Shown: positions 30,381 to 40,755 of the stretch, piece by piece | How the letters are laid out: each line of letters begins with the position of its first letter | Position numbering within the stretch: position 1 is the first letter of the stretch | Assembly: GCF_036850765.1 (NCBI RefSeq) | Contig: NC_089494.1 | Coordinates: 54,701,809-54,765,808 of the forward strand | Direction of reading: 5' to 3' | Length of the DNA: 64,000 nt | Source: Saccopteryx bilineata | Lineage: Eukaryota > Chordata > Mammalia > Chiroptera > Emballonuridae | Program-made: the position numbers and the translations under genes | The notes under the pieces: generated by a model | The model's database searches: none | Told to the model about the DNA's origin: nothing | The model's input: the letters and a program-made list of their open reading frames with translations, nothing else

Positions 30381-31189
30381 ATGATATATTTTTCAATGAT
30401 TTCAAATAGAAATGTTGTTTTTCTACTTTGCCTTTTGGCACAGCAGGCTGTTTCCCTGAACATAATCAAAGACTGGCACAGGCAGAGTACAAAGGAAGTA
30501 TAATGTGTGAAGCCAAATTAGAAGTGGGTGAGAAAAATGTACTCGAAAAGATGAGGGCAGGCATGAGAAGATATGCAGACATTAGTTTACTAATAGGTGT
30601 GAATATAATGCTTGCGGGGAGGGGAAAAGTGTAAAACAGGATGTAAAATAAATTAAGCATATGCTAACAAATGTGACTCCCGGAAGAACTCTTACCAACC
30701 AAACTAACTAGGGGTCATGGGGCATTACTGATACTGCCTACCCAGAAATGATGTAATTTCCATAGAGGTATCAAGTAATAATAGTCTTTGAAAGGGTGTA
30801 CAGTACACCTCCATGTCAGGTTGCTGGCGAAGAGCAGCTTGGAGTTTTCAGTTAGACAGTTTTGATATCCTCGAACTCTGCTCTATTTAACTTAACTTGA
30901 ACCACAAAGAATCACACTATTCATTTCATTCTCAAGATACAGAAAGCTTGTCTAAGTGGGAAATCACAGCTTAATTCATATTCTGGGAGGAGTGTGGGGC
31001 ATAGCATTTAAAATAATGGGTAAATACTTGTAATATTTGAGGATTTCTTCTCTTTAGTTTAGATTTGCCTTGTAATGTTTTAAGTAAACCACAGTTTGAT
31101 TTATTTCCATCTATATTTTATTTGAGTTTCTTTTATATTGCATTTTGAAATATATATATGTATTATCTTGGTAAAAAAAAAGATCATGG

Positions 31190-31320
31190 GATTTAAAATC
31201 AGAAAAGGTGGCTTTAGTTCTGGCTAAACTTGAACAAATCATTTCTCTTATCTGAGTCTTAGTTTCCTGTGGCTAATAAAATCTCTCAAAAATGTTCAAT
31301 AAGTCAGTCAAATCATAATC
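31190..31320 (+). mobile_element. MIR fragment
   Basis: GGCTAAACTTGAACAAATCA, then CTTATCTGAGTCTTAGTTTC and GTGGCTAATAAAATC match the MIR core. Confidence 0.6.
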
Positions 31321-31334
31321 TCTATTAAAAGAAA

Positions 31335-31545
31335 AGATTAGCTACTAAGCTAGATGCTTTATCATAATTCATTGAATTTTCATAATACTCAAGAGAAGGA
31401 TTATTTCACATTTCAGATGAAAAAATGAAGGCATAAAGAGGTAACTAACTAGGCTCAGCTCACAGAAGTAGTCAGTGTGAGACCTTAAGTTGAATCCACA
31501 CCTGTCTTATCTCAAAGACCATGCTCTGTTTGCTATGCCTCTCTA
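31335..31545 (+). mobile_element. MIR fragment
   Basis: CTAAGCTAGATGCTTTATCA, CATTTCAGATGAAAAAATGA, AGAGGTAACTAACTAGGCTC and TGAATCCACACCTGTCTTAT follow MIR order in plus orientation. Confidence 0.65.
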
Positions 31546-31626
31546 CTCACCTACAGGATATGACAGTATTTTGTAAATTGAGTAGTTTATTAAATTTTAT
31601 TATTGAAAACAAGAATTAGTGATTAG

Positions 31627-31702
31627 AACTACTGATTATATTAGGTAATATATGATTATACTGATTATATTAGATAATATATACTGATTATATTAGGTAA
31701 TA
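31627..31702. repeat. AT-rich minisatellite, about 3 imperfect units
   Basis: ACTGATTATATTAGGTAATA recurs three times with small changes and spacers of ATATGATT or ATAT. Simple local tandem growth. Confidence 0.8.
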
Positions 31703-32344
31703 TAATCAATCAACATTTCGCCTCATATTTTGAGCATGATGTGATACACTTTAGGAATTTCTTATTTCTACTTTCTCTCTTGGTTGATACATAAATGAAA
31801 GCTCAGGAAGAGATCATGGCAGATATTTCCTTTTCTTTCTGGGCCCACAGCTGGACTAGGCTTCCCATTCTTCAACTCAGTTAGAATGGGCCATATATTT
31901 AATTTCCAGATGATAAACTGTGGGCAGAAGCCATATAAAGAGCCTCCAGGGCTGGCCTATAAATCTCCCATTTCTCTCTCCTCCATCAGCAGGTGTTCCA
32001 ATGCCAAGACCCAGGAATAGATTCTAACAGCCTTTGGGGACAGTAGAGCTACTAGACCCAAGGAATTATATCCTTAAATAACTCTATGAAATCGAGCTCC
32101 TGCTCCCACCCAACCCTGTCAATCCTCACTGGGCTGTAACTTAAGCAATAAACCTTTTCTGTAGTAAGCCACTGAGACATGGGAGTAATTCAAAACAGCA
32201 GTTAGTCTACCCCGACTCATACAAGATTGTATCAAAGAAATGGTTTATTAAACTACACCTGTGGCCCAGTTATCTTAGGCATCTGTCCCAGGCCATTGCA
32301 CAGGCACATATTATGTAAGAATGATGTAATAATAGTAATGGCAG

Positions 32345-32570
32345 CCACCATTCTATAAAGTGTTAACTATGTGCTAAGCACTATGTTAGATATAAGCCAC
32401 TAATCTCAGCTTTACATTTAATATTTTATTAAATCTTTACCTTTTGAGGCAGACAGTAGTTGTTATTTTCATTCTACCAAAAAAGAGATTCTAACTTAGC
32501 TTGAGTTAACTCACTCTAATCATTCTGATGCCCACTGTACCTCAGTCCACTGTATGGGAAGACTCAGGTG
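32345..32570 (+). mobile_element. MIR element fossil
   Basis: TTAACTATGTGCTAAGCACT, AATATTTTATTAAATC and TTTTGAGGCAGACAGTAG, followed by TCTAACTTAGCTTGAGTTAA, match a MIR in order. Confidence 0.65.
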
Positions 32571-34446
32571 ACCTGGATTCCTTAAAAAATTGAGCCACAG
32601 TCTATCATTGTAAGTTTATCTAAACCTTTTGGCAGTGTGTTTATAATTTCAGTTTGGACCACCTCAGCTCCAAACATTTAATAACTGATGCATATGTTTT
32701 CAAGTTGCCTGCTTGGATTTAAAAGAAGTAATTTTTCTCGTTCTCTGTAGCGCATTGACTTGCTTGATATAAAACATCTAAAATAATAGATAATAATAAA
32801 GGTTCAAAATTCCATTTTTAAAATGACAAGAAAATTACCTTGGCTGGTTTCTTAAAGCTTTTCTAATTATTTTCTTGATTTTCTATTTAGTCATGAAAAA
32901 ATGTTGACTTGATAATTGATGATCACAAATAAAGTTCCAATTCTCTTACATAAAGACTACCTATTGTTGTCTCTACCAAATTTGCTGACCATTTTCTGCC
33001 CACTCTCAGAGTCTACAGTTTCTTATTCTGAGATTTCACTAGCAAGAAGACTGTGTCACATATAAATTTGAACATTTAACTCTGCCTTCTTTACTCCAAA
33101 CTTACTAAAATAGACAAGAAAACAATTTTCATCACCACTATCAACTCACAGTGGACAGTAGTAATAGTGCTCTATCTGTGTGGTAAAATAACTCTTCATC
33201 CCTCATCATTCTTTTCTTTTTTAAAGCAATTCCCAACCACAAACAAAATATCATCTTCAACATATTTGGAGGCCAGCCTGAAACCAGAGAAGTGATGGGG
33301 AAGAGTGTTAGACAACATTTTGAGATTACCATTGAAATGAGTAATGAGAAAGTCACAGACCTTTTAAAGGTGTTTATCTCATCTGATTTAGGCTTTCAAT
33401 GAACTGGTTTGTTCATAATAAAAAGAAAAAACATTGCTTGTTAGTAACAAGGATCATACTTACTATTATGCAATTACTTAAGCTTTTGGCTGTGGGATAG
33501 CTTATAGTCCTTTTCAGTCAGTGAAAAAAATGTCTATCTTTGATTCTTACATACTAATTTTACCACTGTGAACATTTATTCTATCTAGCACTTCAATAGA
33601 GATACTGGAAAGATAAATGACATCTGATAAAAAAGAAAAAACTGGATTGCCAAATTGGTTAAATTAGTGACCTCTAAAAAAGTTCTCCAATCAAAATTTT
33701 GCTTCTAAAAAAATAATTCTCCAGTGATAACTGTTGGGCATAGGTTGCATTTCCCCCTGATTGCTAGTAGAGGCTAAAAAGAAAGTCTCATTGTTTTCTT
33801 TCCCAGTTATCCATCTACATTATATACCCCTATAAAGCTCTCTGTCTACAGAAAAGGGCAAAATTATCACACAAAAAATACAGGGCTATTTTAAAACTTT
33901 CCTTTATTTTCTGAAGATCTTCTATGAGAAATTTTAGAATTTTATAGAACATAAGTATTCTCTCTGCTTTATATATCATTTCCCTCAACTCCATCTCTCC
34001 CACCCCCCGGGAGATAGCAGGAGAACTATGTAATGGCCAACAGACATATGAAAGATGCTTAACATCACTAATCATCAGAGAAATGCCAATTAAAACCACA
34101 ATGAGTTACCTCATGCCTGTCAAAATGACTAGCATTAATAAATCAACAAACAGTAAGTTTTGATGAGGTTGTGGAGAAAAGGGAATCCTCATGCACTGTT
34201 GGTGGGAATGTAGATTGGTGCAGCCACTGTAGAAAGCAGTATGGAGTTACCTCAAAAAGTAAAAATTGAACTGCCTTATGATCTAGCAATTCCATTTCAG
34301 GAAATTTATCCAAAGAAACCTGAAACTCTAATTTGAAAGAATATATGCGCCCCTATGTTCATTTGGAATCAGCTCAAGTGTTCAACAGTAGATGATTTGA
34401 CCAAAAAACAAACAAACAAACAAAAACACAAAAAAGCTATGGAACG

Positions 34447-34650
34447 GCCCTGGCCCAGTAGCTCATTTGGTTAAAGTGATGTCCCAGTTCTCCAAGGTTG
34501 TAGGTTCCATCCCTGGCCAGGGCACATACAAAAAGAACCAATGAGTACATAAATAAGTGTAACAAGAAATTGATGTTTTTCTCTCTCCTTTTCTCTCTCT
34601 CCTTTACTTTGTCTCTAAAATCAATCAACCAATCAATAAATCAATTTTTA
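34447..34650 (+). mobile_element. tRNA-derived SINE
   Basis: The head GCCCTGGCCCAGTAGCTCAT and the B-box-like GTAGGTTCCATCCCTGG are followed by CACATACAAAAAGAACCAAT, a CT-rich tail and ATCAAT repeats. Flanks AAAGCTATGG and AAAGCTGTGG (one change) are the likely duplication. Confidence 0.8.
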
Positions 34651-34705
34651 TAAAGCTGTGGGGCATTAATACAATGGAATACTACTTGGTCATAAAAAAG
34701 AAGTA

Positions 34706-35045
34706 TGGTATTCTTTACTCCATTAAGATGCACTTTTTTCCCCCAAAAGTGGAGGGGAAAATGCCTGTGCATCTTATGGAGCGAATGTGTATTTTTTTTA
34801 GCTGCTGTGGGTTCCCGGACAACTAGAAGAGTATTTGAACATTAAAGTCTCTTCTCATTTGTTAATAATAGTGCTAATGGGTGTTAATACTGCTATTGAG
34901 TTTACATTGTTGAAATATTATTGTGGTATATTTTATTAAATATTTTAACACACCATTTGGTTCAGAATATTTTTTTTCTTATTTTCCTCCTTAAAACCCT
35001 AGGTGTGTCTATGGTCAGGTGCATCTTATGGAGTGAAAAGTACAG
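34706..35045. mobile_element. Tc1/mariner-like non-autonomous transposon
   Basis: Inserted at a TA in L1: the L1 text GAAGTA|AATCTTACC is rejoined when 34706-35045 and one TA are removed. Inverted ends of about 30 bp contain CTCCATTAAGATGCAC at the left and GTGCATCTTATGGAGTG at the right. A second, internal GTGCATCTTATGGAGCG pair lies near 34776. No coding frame. Assignment to Tc1/mariner rests on the TA duplication and end structure. Confidence 0.8.
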
Positions 35046-36450
35046 TAAATCTTACCTTTTGTGACAGCATGGATGGACCTGAAGAGCATTATGTTGAGTG
35101 AAATAAGCCAGTCAGAGAAAGACAAATACCATATGATTTCACTCATATGTGGACTCTAATGAACAAAATGAACTAACAAGTAAAATAGAGATAGACTCAG
35201 ACATAGAGAACAGGCTGACAGTTGTGGGGAGGATGGCTAGAGAGGGTAAAAGGATTGAGAAAAAAAAGCACCTCAAGGACATGGACAACAGTGCGATGAT
35301 TTATGTGGGGAGATGGGGGAGGTAGAACAGGGTAAAGGGGTGATGAATGGTGATGGGAGGAGATGTGACTTGGGGTGGTGAACACACAATACTGTGTACA
35401 GGAGATGTGTTTTCAAGTTGTGCACCTGAAACCTGTATAATTTCTTAACCAGTGTCACCCCAATAAGTTTAATAAAAAGGGAAAATAAAACATTTCTTAA
35501 ATGTAGTTGAAGTTTTAAAATTTTGAAATCATTCTCACTTCCTTTTCAGATAAAGTGCAAGCATCTTGATGTAGCTACCATGCACTTCCACAGTCTAGTC
35601 CTTGCCTACCTCTCCAGGCTTCCCACCTCACAGATTATGCAGCAACAATACAGAACTAGCACACCAGGCAGTTTGTCACTGCCAGGTCTCAGTGTATATG
35701 TCTTTCTCCACTACGCCCAACTCCTCATATTCACGTAATTCAGTGACACCAGCATACCTCAGATGAGACATTTTCTTTTTCTCGATATTATACCTATTCT
35801 TTATACTATCACTGCTTTTGCCATGTCACATTTTAATAATCTGTGCATATATCTGTCTTTACCACTTTACTTTGTGATCTAGAGCAGTGTTTTTCAACCA
35901 GTGTGCCATGAGACATGCTCAGGTGTGCCGTGGGAAAATTAAACATAGTTCCCCAAACTACAGCCCGCGTGCCAGATACGGCCTGCCGCCAGCCGCCTCC
36001 ATCTGAACATAAACATTCCCCTCATAATCCCTCCAGCTATCAGCGACAGGAAGAGTGGAGGCACAGGGAATGCTCACTGACCAATCACCTTCTAGGATTC
36101 ATCCCAACCACTAGCGATGAACCAATAGTAGGCCGCCTCTCATCCACACCCAGGAAGGTCCCCACTCTGGCTGCCGAGCACATGTCATTGTGTGGCCGCG
36201 GCGAGTAGTTGAAGCTGCTACTCCTCCCCATGGTCCCGATTTCTAATCCTAGTCAGGACTGGAAGTAAATGTTGCCACCACTAGGTGAAGCCTCAGCCTC
36301 AGCTGGTTATGTCTATCCTGATGGTGTATATAGATATTTGACCTTTTTCTTTTTAAAAGAGGCCCCCGCAGAGGGTGATATACAATTCACCACAATGCAT
36401 CATAATGTTATCTAACTTTAAAGCTAAAGTTTGCTGACCTTCCTTTGGAC

Positions 36451-36690
36451 AGTTTTTGGTTATCTGTTGCCAAGGAGTTCCCCATTCAGGCCAACAAAGC
36501 TATTTTGACATTGCTCCCATTTTCAACCACATATCTATGTGAGCTGAGCTTCTCAAGCTTGACTGCGATAAAAACTAAAAACAGAGAGAGGCTGAGAACT
36601 GTTGAGGAAGAGCTTCGTGTGTGACTTTCTACCATTCCTGCCAGGATATCCCTTTTGTGTTCATCGAAACAAGCCCAGGTTTCACACTAA
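36451..36690 (+). pseudogene. hAT transposase C-terminal (dimerisation) relic
   Basis: In one frame from 36454: [10 protein letters not shown], then [33 protein letters not shown] and EEELRV. A TGA at 36622-36624 replaces what is usually a residue before LSTIPARISLL; the frame then continues to a basic end. This is the hAT dimerisation pattern also seen at 3940-4194, though the two differ enough to come from different subfamilies. BED finger and catalytic acidic residues are not present. Confidence 0.85.
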
Positions 36691-36822
36691 GTGAATATAA
36701 ATACATTTAGAAACTATATTATTAACTATATGTATAATACCTACTGTGTTAGAGTGTCATTTTGTGTCATTTTGGTAGAAGATGTGCCCCAGGATTTTGT
36801 AAATGTAAAAAATGTGCCACGG

Positions 36823-37142
36823 CCTGACCAGGTGGTGGCGCAGTGGATAGAGCGTAGGACTGGGATGCGGAAGGACCCAGGTTTGAGACCCGAGGTCGCC
36901 AGCTTGAGCACGGGCTCATCTGGCTTGAGCAAAGAGCTCACCAGCTTAGACCGAAGGTCGCTGGCTCCAGCAGGGGGTTACTCGGTCTGCTGAAGGCCCA
37001 CGGTCAAGGCACATGTGAGAAAGCAATCAATGAACAACTAAGAAGTCGCAACGCGCAACGAGAAACTGATGATTGATGCTTCTCATCTCTCTCCATTCCT
37101 GTCTGTCTGTCCCTGTCTATCTCTGCCTCTGTAAAAAAAAAA
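36823..37142 (+). mobile_element. SINE, GTGGCGCAGTGGATAGAGC type, inside the hAT
   Basis: Head CCTGACCAGGTGGTGGCGCA, a clean full body and an A tail. The duplication AAAAATGTGCCACGG lies before and after (36808-36822; 37143-37157). CpG-containing motifs such as GAGGTCGCC and AGTCGCAACGCGCAACG are kept, so it is fairly young. Confidence 0.93.
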
Positions 37143-37285
37143 AAAAAATGTGCCACGGCTCAAAAAAGGTTGAAAATCACTGATCTAGAGGACAGAGACT
37201 TTATCAAAATTCTTTTATTTTTAAATCCCATTGCTTTAGTGATGTTCTAGTACATAGTAGACATAATAAATATTTCTTGAATAAA

Positions 37286-37656
37286 AAAATTAAATATATT
37301 GAAATTACACTCAGTTGAACCATGTAAATTTAAGGTCTGCTTCCACTTTATGAATATGCTTCTCCAAGGCTGCTGCTGCCTCAAATCCAGTCTTGTAGCT
37401 GACCTTTTACCTGAGAATCTCTTCTGAACTGTGTATGTGGGGGTTTTAATTATTTCCTCTCCTGGGTCTTGTTTGTTTCTTTTTTGCACTTTATTCAAAC
37501 ATTGTCTGTTTTCTATTTTTCTCTTGCTTTTCCTAAGTTCTCATATACTATTATATGGTTGCAAAAATTATACCACAAATTATGTGGGGAAAAAGTATTC
37601 CTTAAATAAAATTTATGATGTTTTAATAAAAACTATGATTTAACTAAAAATTATTT
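37286..37656. other. anonymous non-coding DNA
   Basis: No nameable repeat or gene; the two opposing frames at 37247-37643 have no domain. Confidence 0.4.
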
Positions 37657-37839
37657 TAGCCCTAGCAAGATAGCTTGGTTGGTAAGAGTATCGTTCCAAA
37701 GCACAGAGGTTGCTGGTTTGATCCCCGGTCAGGGCACATACAGGAACAGCTTAATATTGCTGTCTTTCTCCTCTCTCTCCCTCTCTCTCTCTCTCTCTCT
37801 CCCTTTCTCTCTCACTGAAGTCAATAAAAATAAAAACAT
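37657..37839 (+). mobile_element. short tRNA-derived SINE with (CT)n
   Basis: Head GCCCTAGCAAGATAGCTTGG, B-box-like GGTTTGATCCCCGG, GTCAGGGCACATACAGGAAC and a (CT)n expansion near 37780-37800. TAAAAATTATTT flanks both sides (37645 and 37840). Confidence 0.88.
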
Positions 37840-37851
37840 TAAAAATTATTT

Positions 37852-38857
37852 CAATGTATGCGCATTTACACTCACCTGATCATATGTAGATCCAACATCT
37901 GTCTATAAATTAAGTTTGTTGACTATTGGTTTTGGGTTATGTTAAACCATGGGGGTTTCAGATTTCTGCATTCTCAATGCTGAGGGTTTTGTCAATGTCC
38001 CTCAACCTCAAATTTTATAATTATTTTCCCTGCAGTTTGATACACTTGAGGCATAAATACAAATATATATATAAAAACAGAATATTTTGTGTATAATGCA
38101 CCTAAATAAAAGCTACCTGATTTGGTGACAAAATTAAAGCTAAATACGACTGTTCTTATGATAGTTTTTAGTACAGAAGAGCAAAACTCTTCACTATTCA
38201 AAAGTGCAAAATAAAGGCTGTGAGTATATTACACTACAAAGCAAACAAAAGAAAACATACAAAACAAGAAGAAAACTTCATTGTCAATATATATGCATGT
38301 GTATATAACAGATGAAGAAAGAAAGATTAACAATTAGTGATTTAATAACAGCTTAAGTTACATTTCAATGTTGGTGTACTAGTTATATGCAAAAATTAAA
38401 GAAAGACATGATCGACACAAAGTACATTCCTACAATATAACTAATATAACACATAGAAAATAAATAGAACTACATCAACATCTTAACAATAAATATTGTC
38501 TTTAAGTGGAAGAAATATAGATTTTTCTTCTCTCTGTTTTTTGCATTTTCCAGTTTTCCAAATTGAATATCTATTTAAATTTGAGTAAATAATAACTTCA
38601 GTTCCAAAAAGGAAAAACAAGGACATGACCTTTGCCTTTCTGTCACTCACATTTCAATCTATAAACCCTAAAACTTCATCACTTCAAAGTATATTCACAT
38701 TCAGTATGTCAGATAACCCTCACAGAAAAGAGATTAAAAATAAGAAAAAGTTGACAGGAAGTAATGAACTTTCCGAAGATCACCAGCGATTAAGTACAGA
38801 GACAAATTCAGTTATAACTACAGTACCAACTATTTTGATAAAAGGGCAATCACACAT
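37852..38857. other. anonymous DNA with a possible MIR scrap
   Basis: 38740-38830 (AAAAAGTTGACAGGAAGTAA, CCGAAGATCACCAGCGATTA) is compatible with a MIR core. The 91-aa frame at 38625 overlaps it and is not supported as a gene. The rest is anonymous. Confidence 0.4.
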
Positions 38858-38874
38858 AAAGAAGGTACAGGAAG

Positions 38875-39785
38875 GGCTTTTGAAGATGGCAGCAGAGTAG
38901 GCGGATGCACAGATGCCCAGCTCTCAACACCAAACTGGAATACAAATCAATTTAGGAAAAATCAGCATGAAAAACCAACACTGAAATGCAAGAACAGCTC
39001 TCAAAAACCAAGGAGCAAAGAGGAAGCCACAATAATCCTGGTAAGGAGTGCCTGAATCTCCTCTGCTTACAGGAATGGCGGGGGGGGGGGGGTGAGGCTG
39101 AGAGCCCAGAGAGGATTTCACAGAGGAAAAAGAGCAGAAACTACTGCTCACAGCCACTTACCTGGCGACCAGGGAGCAAGGTGGGTTGAAAAGACCAGCT
39201 TATCTCCCAAGTGGAAAGGACAAGGAGAGGGACAGACTGTGAGGGGCTAAGGTATGCAAGAAATGAAATAAAAAAGCTGACTCATTCGTGCTGGAGGCGG
39301 CCATAGCTGGGGGAGGGACTGAACCTTTCACAAAACAGAGCTGAAGTGCTTCCGGATCAGAGATCTCCGGACATCTATCCAGCTCCAATCAGTGCAACAA
39401 GACACAGCTGAAAACAAGAAGTGGGGAGGAGGGGCAGTAACTCAGGTCTCCATGGAGATCTGAGATACACTTCCCCCTACTGAAGCTCAGAAAAAACTCT
39501 GCCCCCAGTGAGATTAGTTGGTGGAAGAGACCTTCAGCATCTCAGGTTACACCCACAGCATTCCTGGTTACAGTTTCAAGGAAGCCCCCTGCTGAGATCA
39601 GTTAACAAGACTATCACCTGTTAAGAAAACAAACAAATCAAGACTTCAAAGCTGCCCAAATCCGAAAGTGGATTACAAATAATAGCCGATACCAACCAAA
39701 GAAGACCTAGAAATAACACAACTGAAAACTGGAGGCAGACAACACCAAGCCTAGACACAACCAACTCTACAAATAAAACACCATT
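38875..39785 (+). promoter_or_regulatory. L1 5' UTR (internal promoter region)
   Basis: In L1 elements the 5' UTR holds the RNA polymerase II promoter. Here it runs from GAAGATGGCAGCAGAGTAGG, a YY1-like AAGATGGC at the start, to the ORF1 start. A G13 run lies at 39078-39090 and could make the region unstable or hard to sequence. Promoter function is inferred from family knowledge. Confidence 0.7.
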
Positions 39786-40697
39786 ATGAGAAGACAAAGG
39801 AGTGCAACCCAAATGAAACCACAAGAGACACCTTTGAGAGATGAGCTGAGTGATATGGAAATAATCAAACTTCCAGATGCAGAGTTCAAAATAATGATTG
39901 TAAGGATGCTTAGGGATCTTAGAACAACAATGGAGGGGCAGTTTGAAAACCTAAATAAAGAAATAGCAAGTATAAAAAAGGATATTGAAATATTAAAAAA
40001 GAATCAGTCAGAGATGACAAATACAATATCAGAAATGAAGACCACAATGGAAGGAATTAAAAACAGGATGGATACAGCAGAGGATCGAATCAGCGAGTTG
40101 AAGGACAACTGGAATGAAGGCATAAAAGCAGAGAAGAAAAGAGAAAAGAGACTCAAAAAGTCAGAGGAAACACTTAGAGAGCTCTGTGACAACATGAAGA
40201 GAAATAACATCTGCATCATAGGGGTTCCTGAAGAAGAAGAAAAAGAACAAGGGATAGAGACTTTGTTCAATCATATCATAACTGAAAACTTCCCTAAATT
40301 AATGCAAGAGAAACTCTCACAAGTCCAAGAAGCACAGAGAACTCCATTAAAGAGAAACCCAAAGAAACCTACACCAAGACACATCATAATTAAAATACCA
40401 AAGCTAAGCGATAAAGAGAAAATATTAAAAGCTGCAAGAGAAAAAAAAGTTATCACCTACAAAGGAGCCCCCATAAGGATGACATCCGACTTCTCAACAG
40501 AAACACTTGAGGCCAGAAGGGAATGGCAAGAAATATTCAAAGTAATGCAGAACAAGAACCTACAACCAAGACTACTTTATCCAGCAAGGCTATCGTTTAA
40601 AATCAGAGAAATAAAAAGCTTCCCAGACAAAAAACAACTCAAGGAATTCATTACAACCAAACCAATGCTGCAAGAAATGTTAAGGGGCCTGTTGTAA
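39786..40697 (+). CDS. L1 ORF1 protein (RNA-binding chaperone), intact
   Basis: An open frame of 303 codons. ORF1p is a trimeric RNA-binding protein that coats L1 RNA in cytoplasmic particles. Visible parts: a basic N-terminus (MRRQRSATQ); heptad-like coiled coil at about residues 40-135 (MEGQFENLNKEIASIKKDIE); an RRM starting near 141 (NICIIGVPEEE); and a C-terminal domain with AAREKKVITYKGAPIRMTSD and RLLYPARLSFK (near 262-272). Its length is in the normal range for mammalian ORF1p. The ATG is chosen because it matches the usual MRR-type start and follows an upstream stop. No stop or shift is seen, so it is potentially translatable. Confidence 0.95.
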   Translation: MRRQRSATQMKPQETPLRDELSDMEIIKLPDAEFKIMIVRMLRDLRTTMEGQFENLNKEIASIKKDIEILKKNQSEMTNTISEMKTTMEGIKNRMDTAEDRISELKDNWNEGIKAEKKREKRLKKSEETLRELCDNMKRNNICIIGVPEEEEKEQGIETLFNHIITENFPKLMQEKLSQVQEAQRTPLKRNPKKPTPRHIIIKIPKLSDKEKILKAAREKKVITYKGAPIRMTSDFSTETLEARREWQEIFKVMQNKNLQPRLLYPARLSFKIREIKSFPDKKQLKEFITTKPMLQEMLRGLL

Positions 40698-40755
40698 ACA
40701 GATCAAAGTTGGAAAAGAATATAGCAAAAAAAGGAATACACCTTTAAAGAAGAAA

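Larger units (their letters stand above)
30395..33980. other. anonymous non-coding DNA with MIR fossils
   Basis: MIR-like parts are listed separately. The remainder, including the 71-aa minus frame at 33141-33356, has no recognised domain. Around 31800-32200 the text looks like an old LTR or transcript-like region (AATAAACCTTTTCTGTAGTA near 32145), but I cannot assign it. Confidence 0.4.
33990..35478 (+). mobile_element. L1 3' portion, interrupted by a SINE and a TA-flanked transposon
   Basis: ORF2 C-terminal text (ATGGCCAACAGACATATGAA, GGTGGGAATGTAGATTGGTG, AATACAATGGAATACTACTT) continues past the SINE (34447-34650) and the Tc1/mariner-like element (34706-35045) to ATGGATGGACCTGAAGAGC, GAAATAAGCCAGTCAGAGAA and a 3' UTR ending ACCCCAATAAGTTTAATAAA. 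An older subfamily than the L1 at 38875. No frame is usable. Confidence 0.85.
35885..37182 (+). mobile_element. hAT transposon with transposase relic and nested SINE
   Basis: Inverted ends CAGTGTTTTTCAACC and (complement) CAGTGATTTTCAACC match at 14 of 15. An exact 8-bp duplication, ATCTAGAG, lies at 35877-35884 and 37183-37190. The interior has a GC-rich part with CCGCGTGCCAGATACGGCC-type text at about 35960-36240, possibly a second hAT end fused in, then a transposase C-terminal relic (36451-36690) and a SINE (36823-37142). Without the SINE the element is about 960 bp, so most of the transposase has been deleted. Confidence 0.93.
35520..37285 (+). mobile_element. L2 LINE 3' fossil, split by a hAT
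   Basis: CCTTGCCTACCTCTCCAGGC, CTACGCCCAACTCCTC and CACTTTACTTTGTGATCTAG lead into the hAT. After it, GACAGAGACTTTATC and TAGTACATAGTAGACATAAT with AAATATTTCTTGAATAAA form the L2 3' end. Without the hAT this is about 470 bp of L2. Confidence 0.75.
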
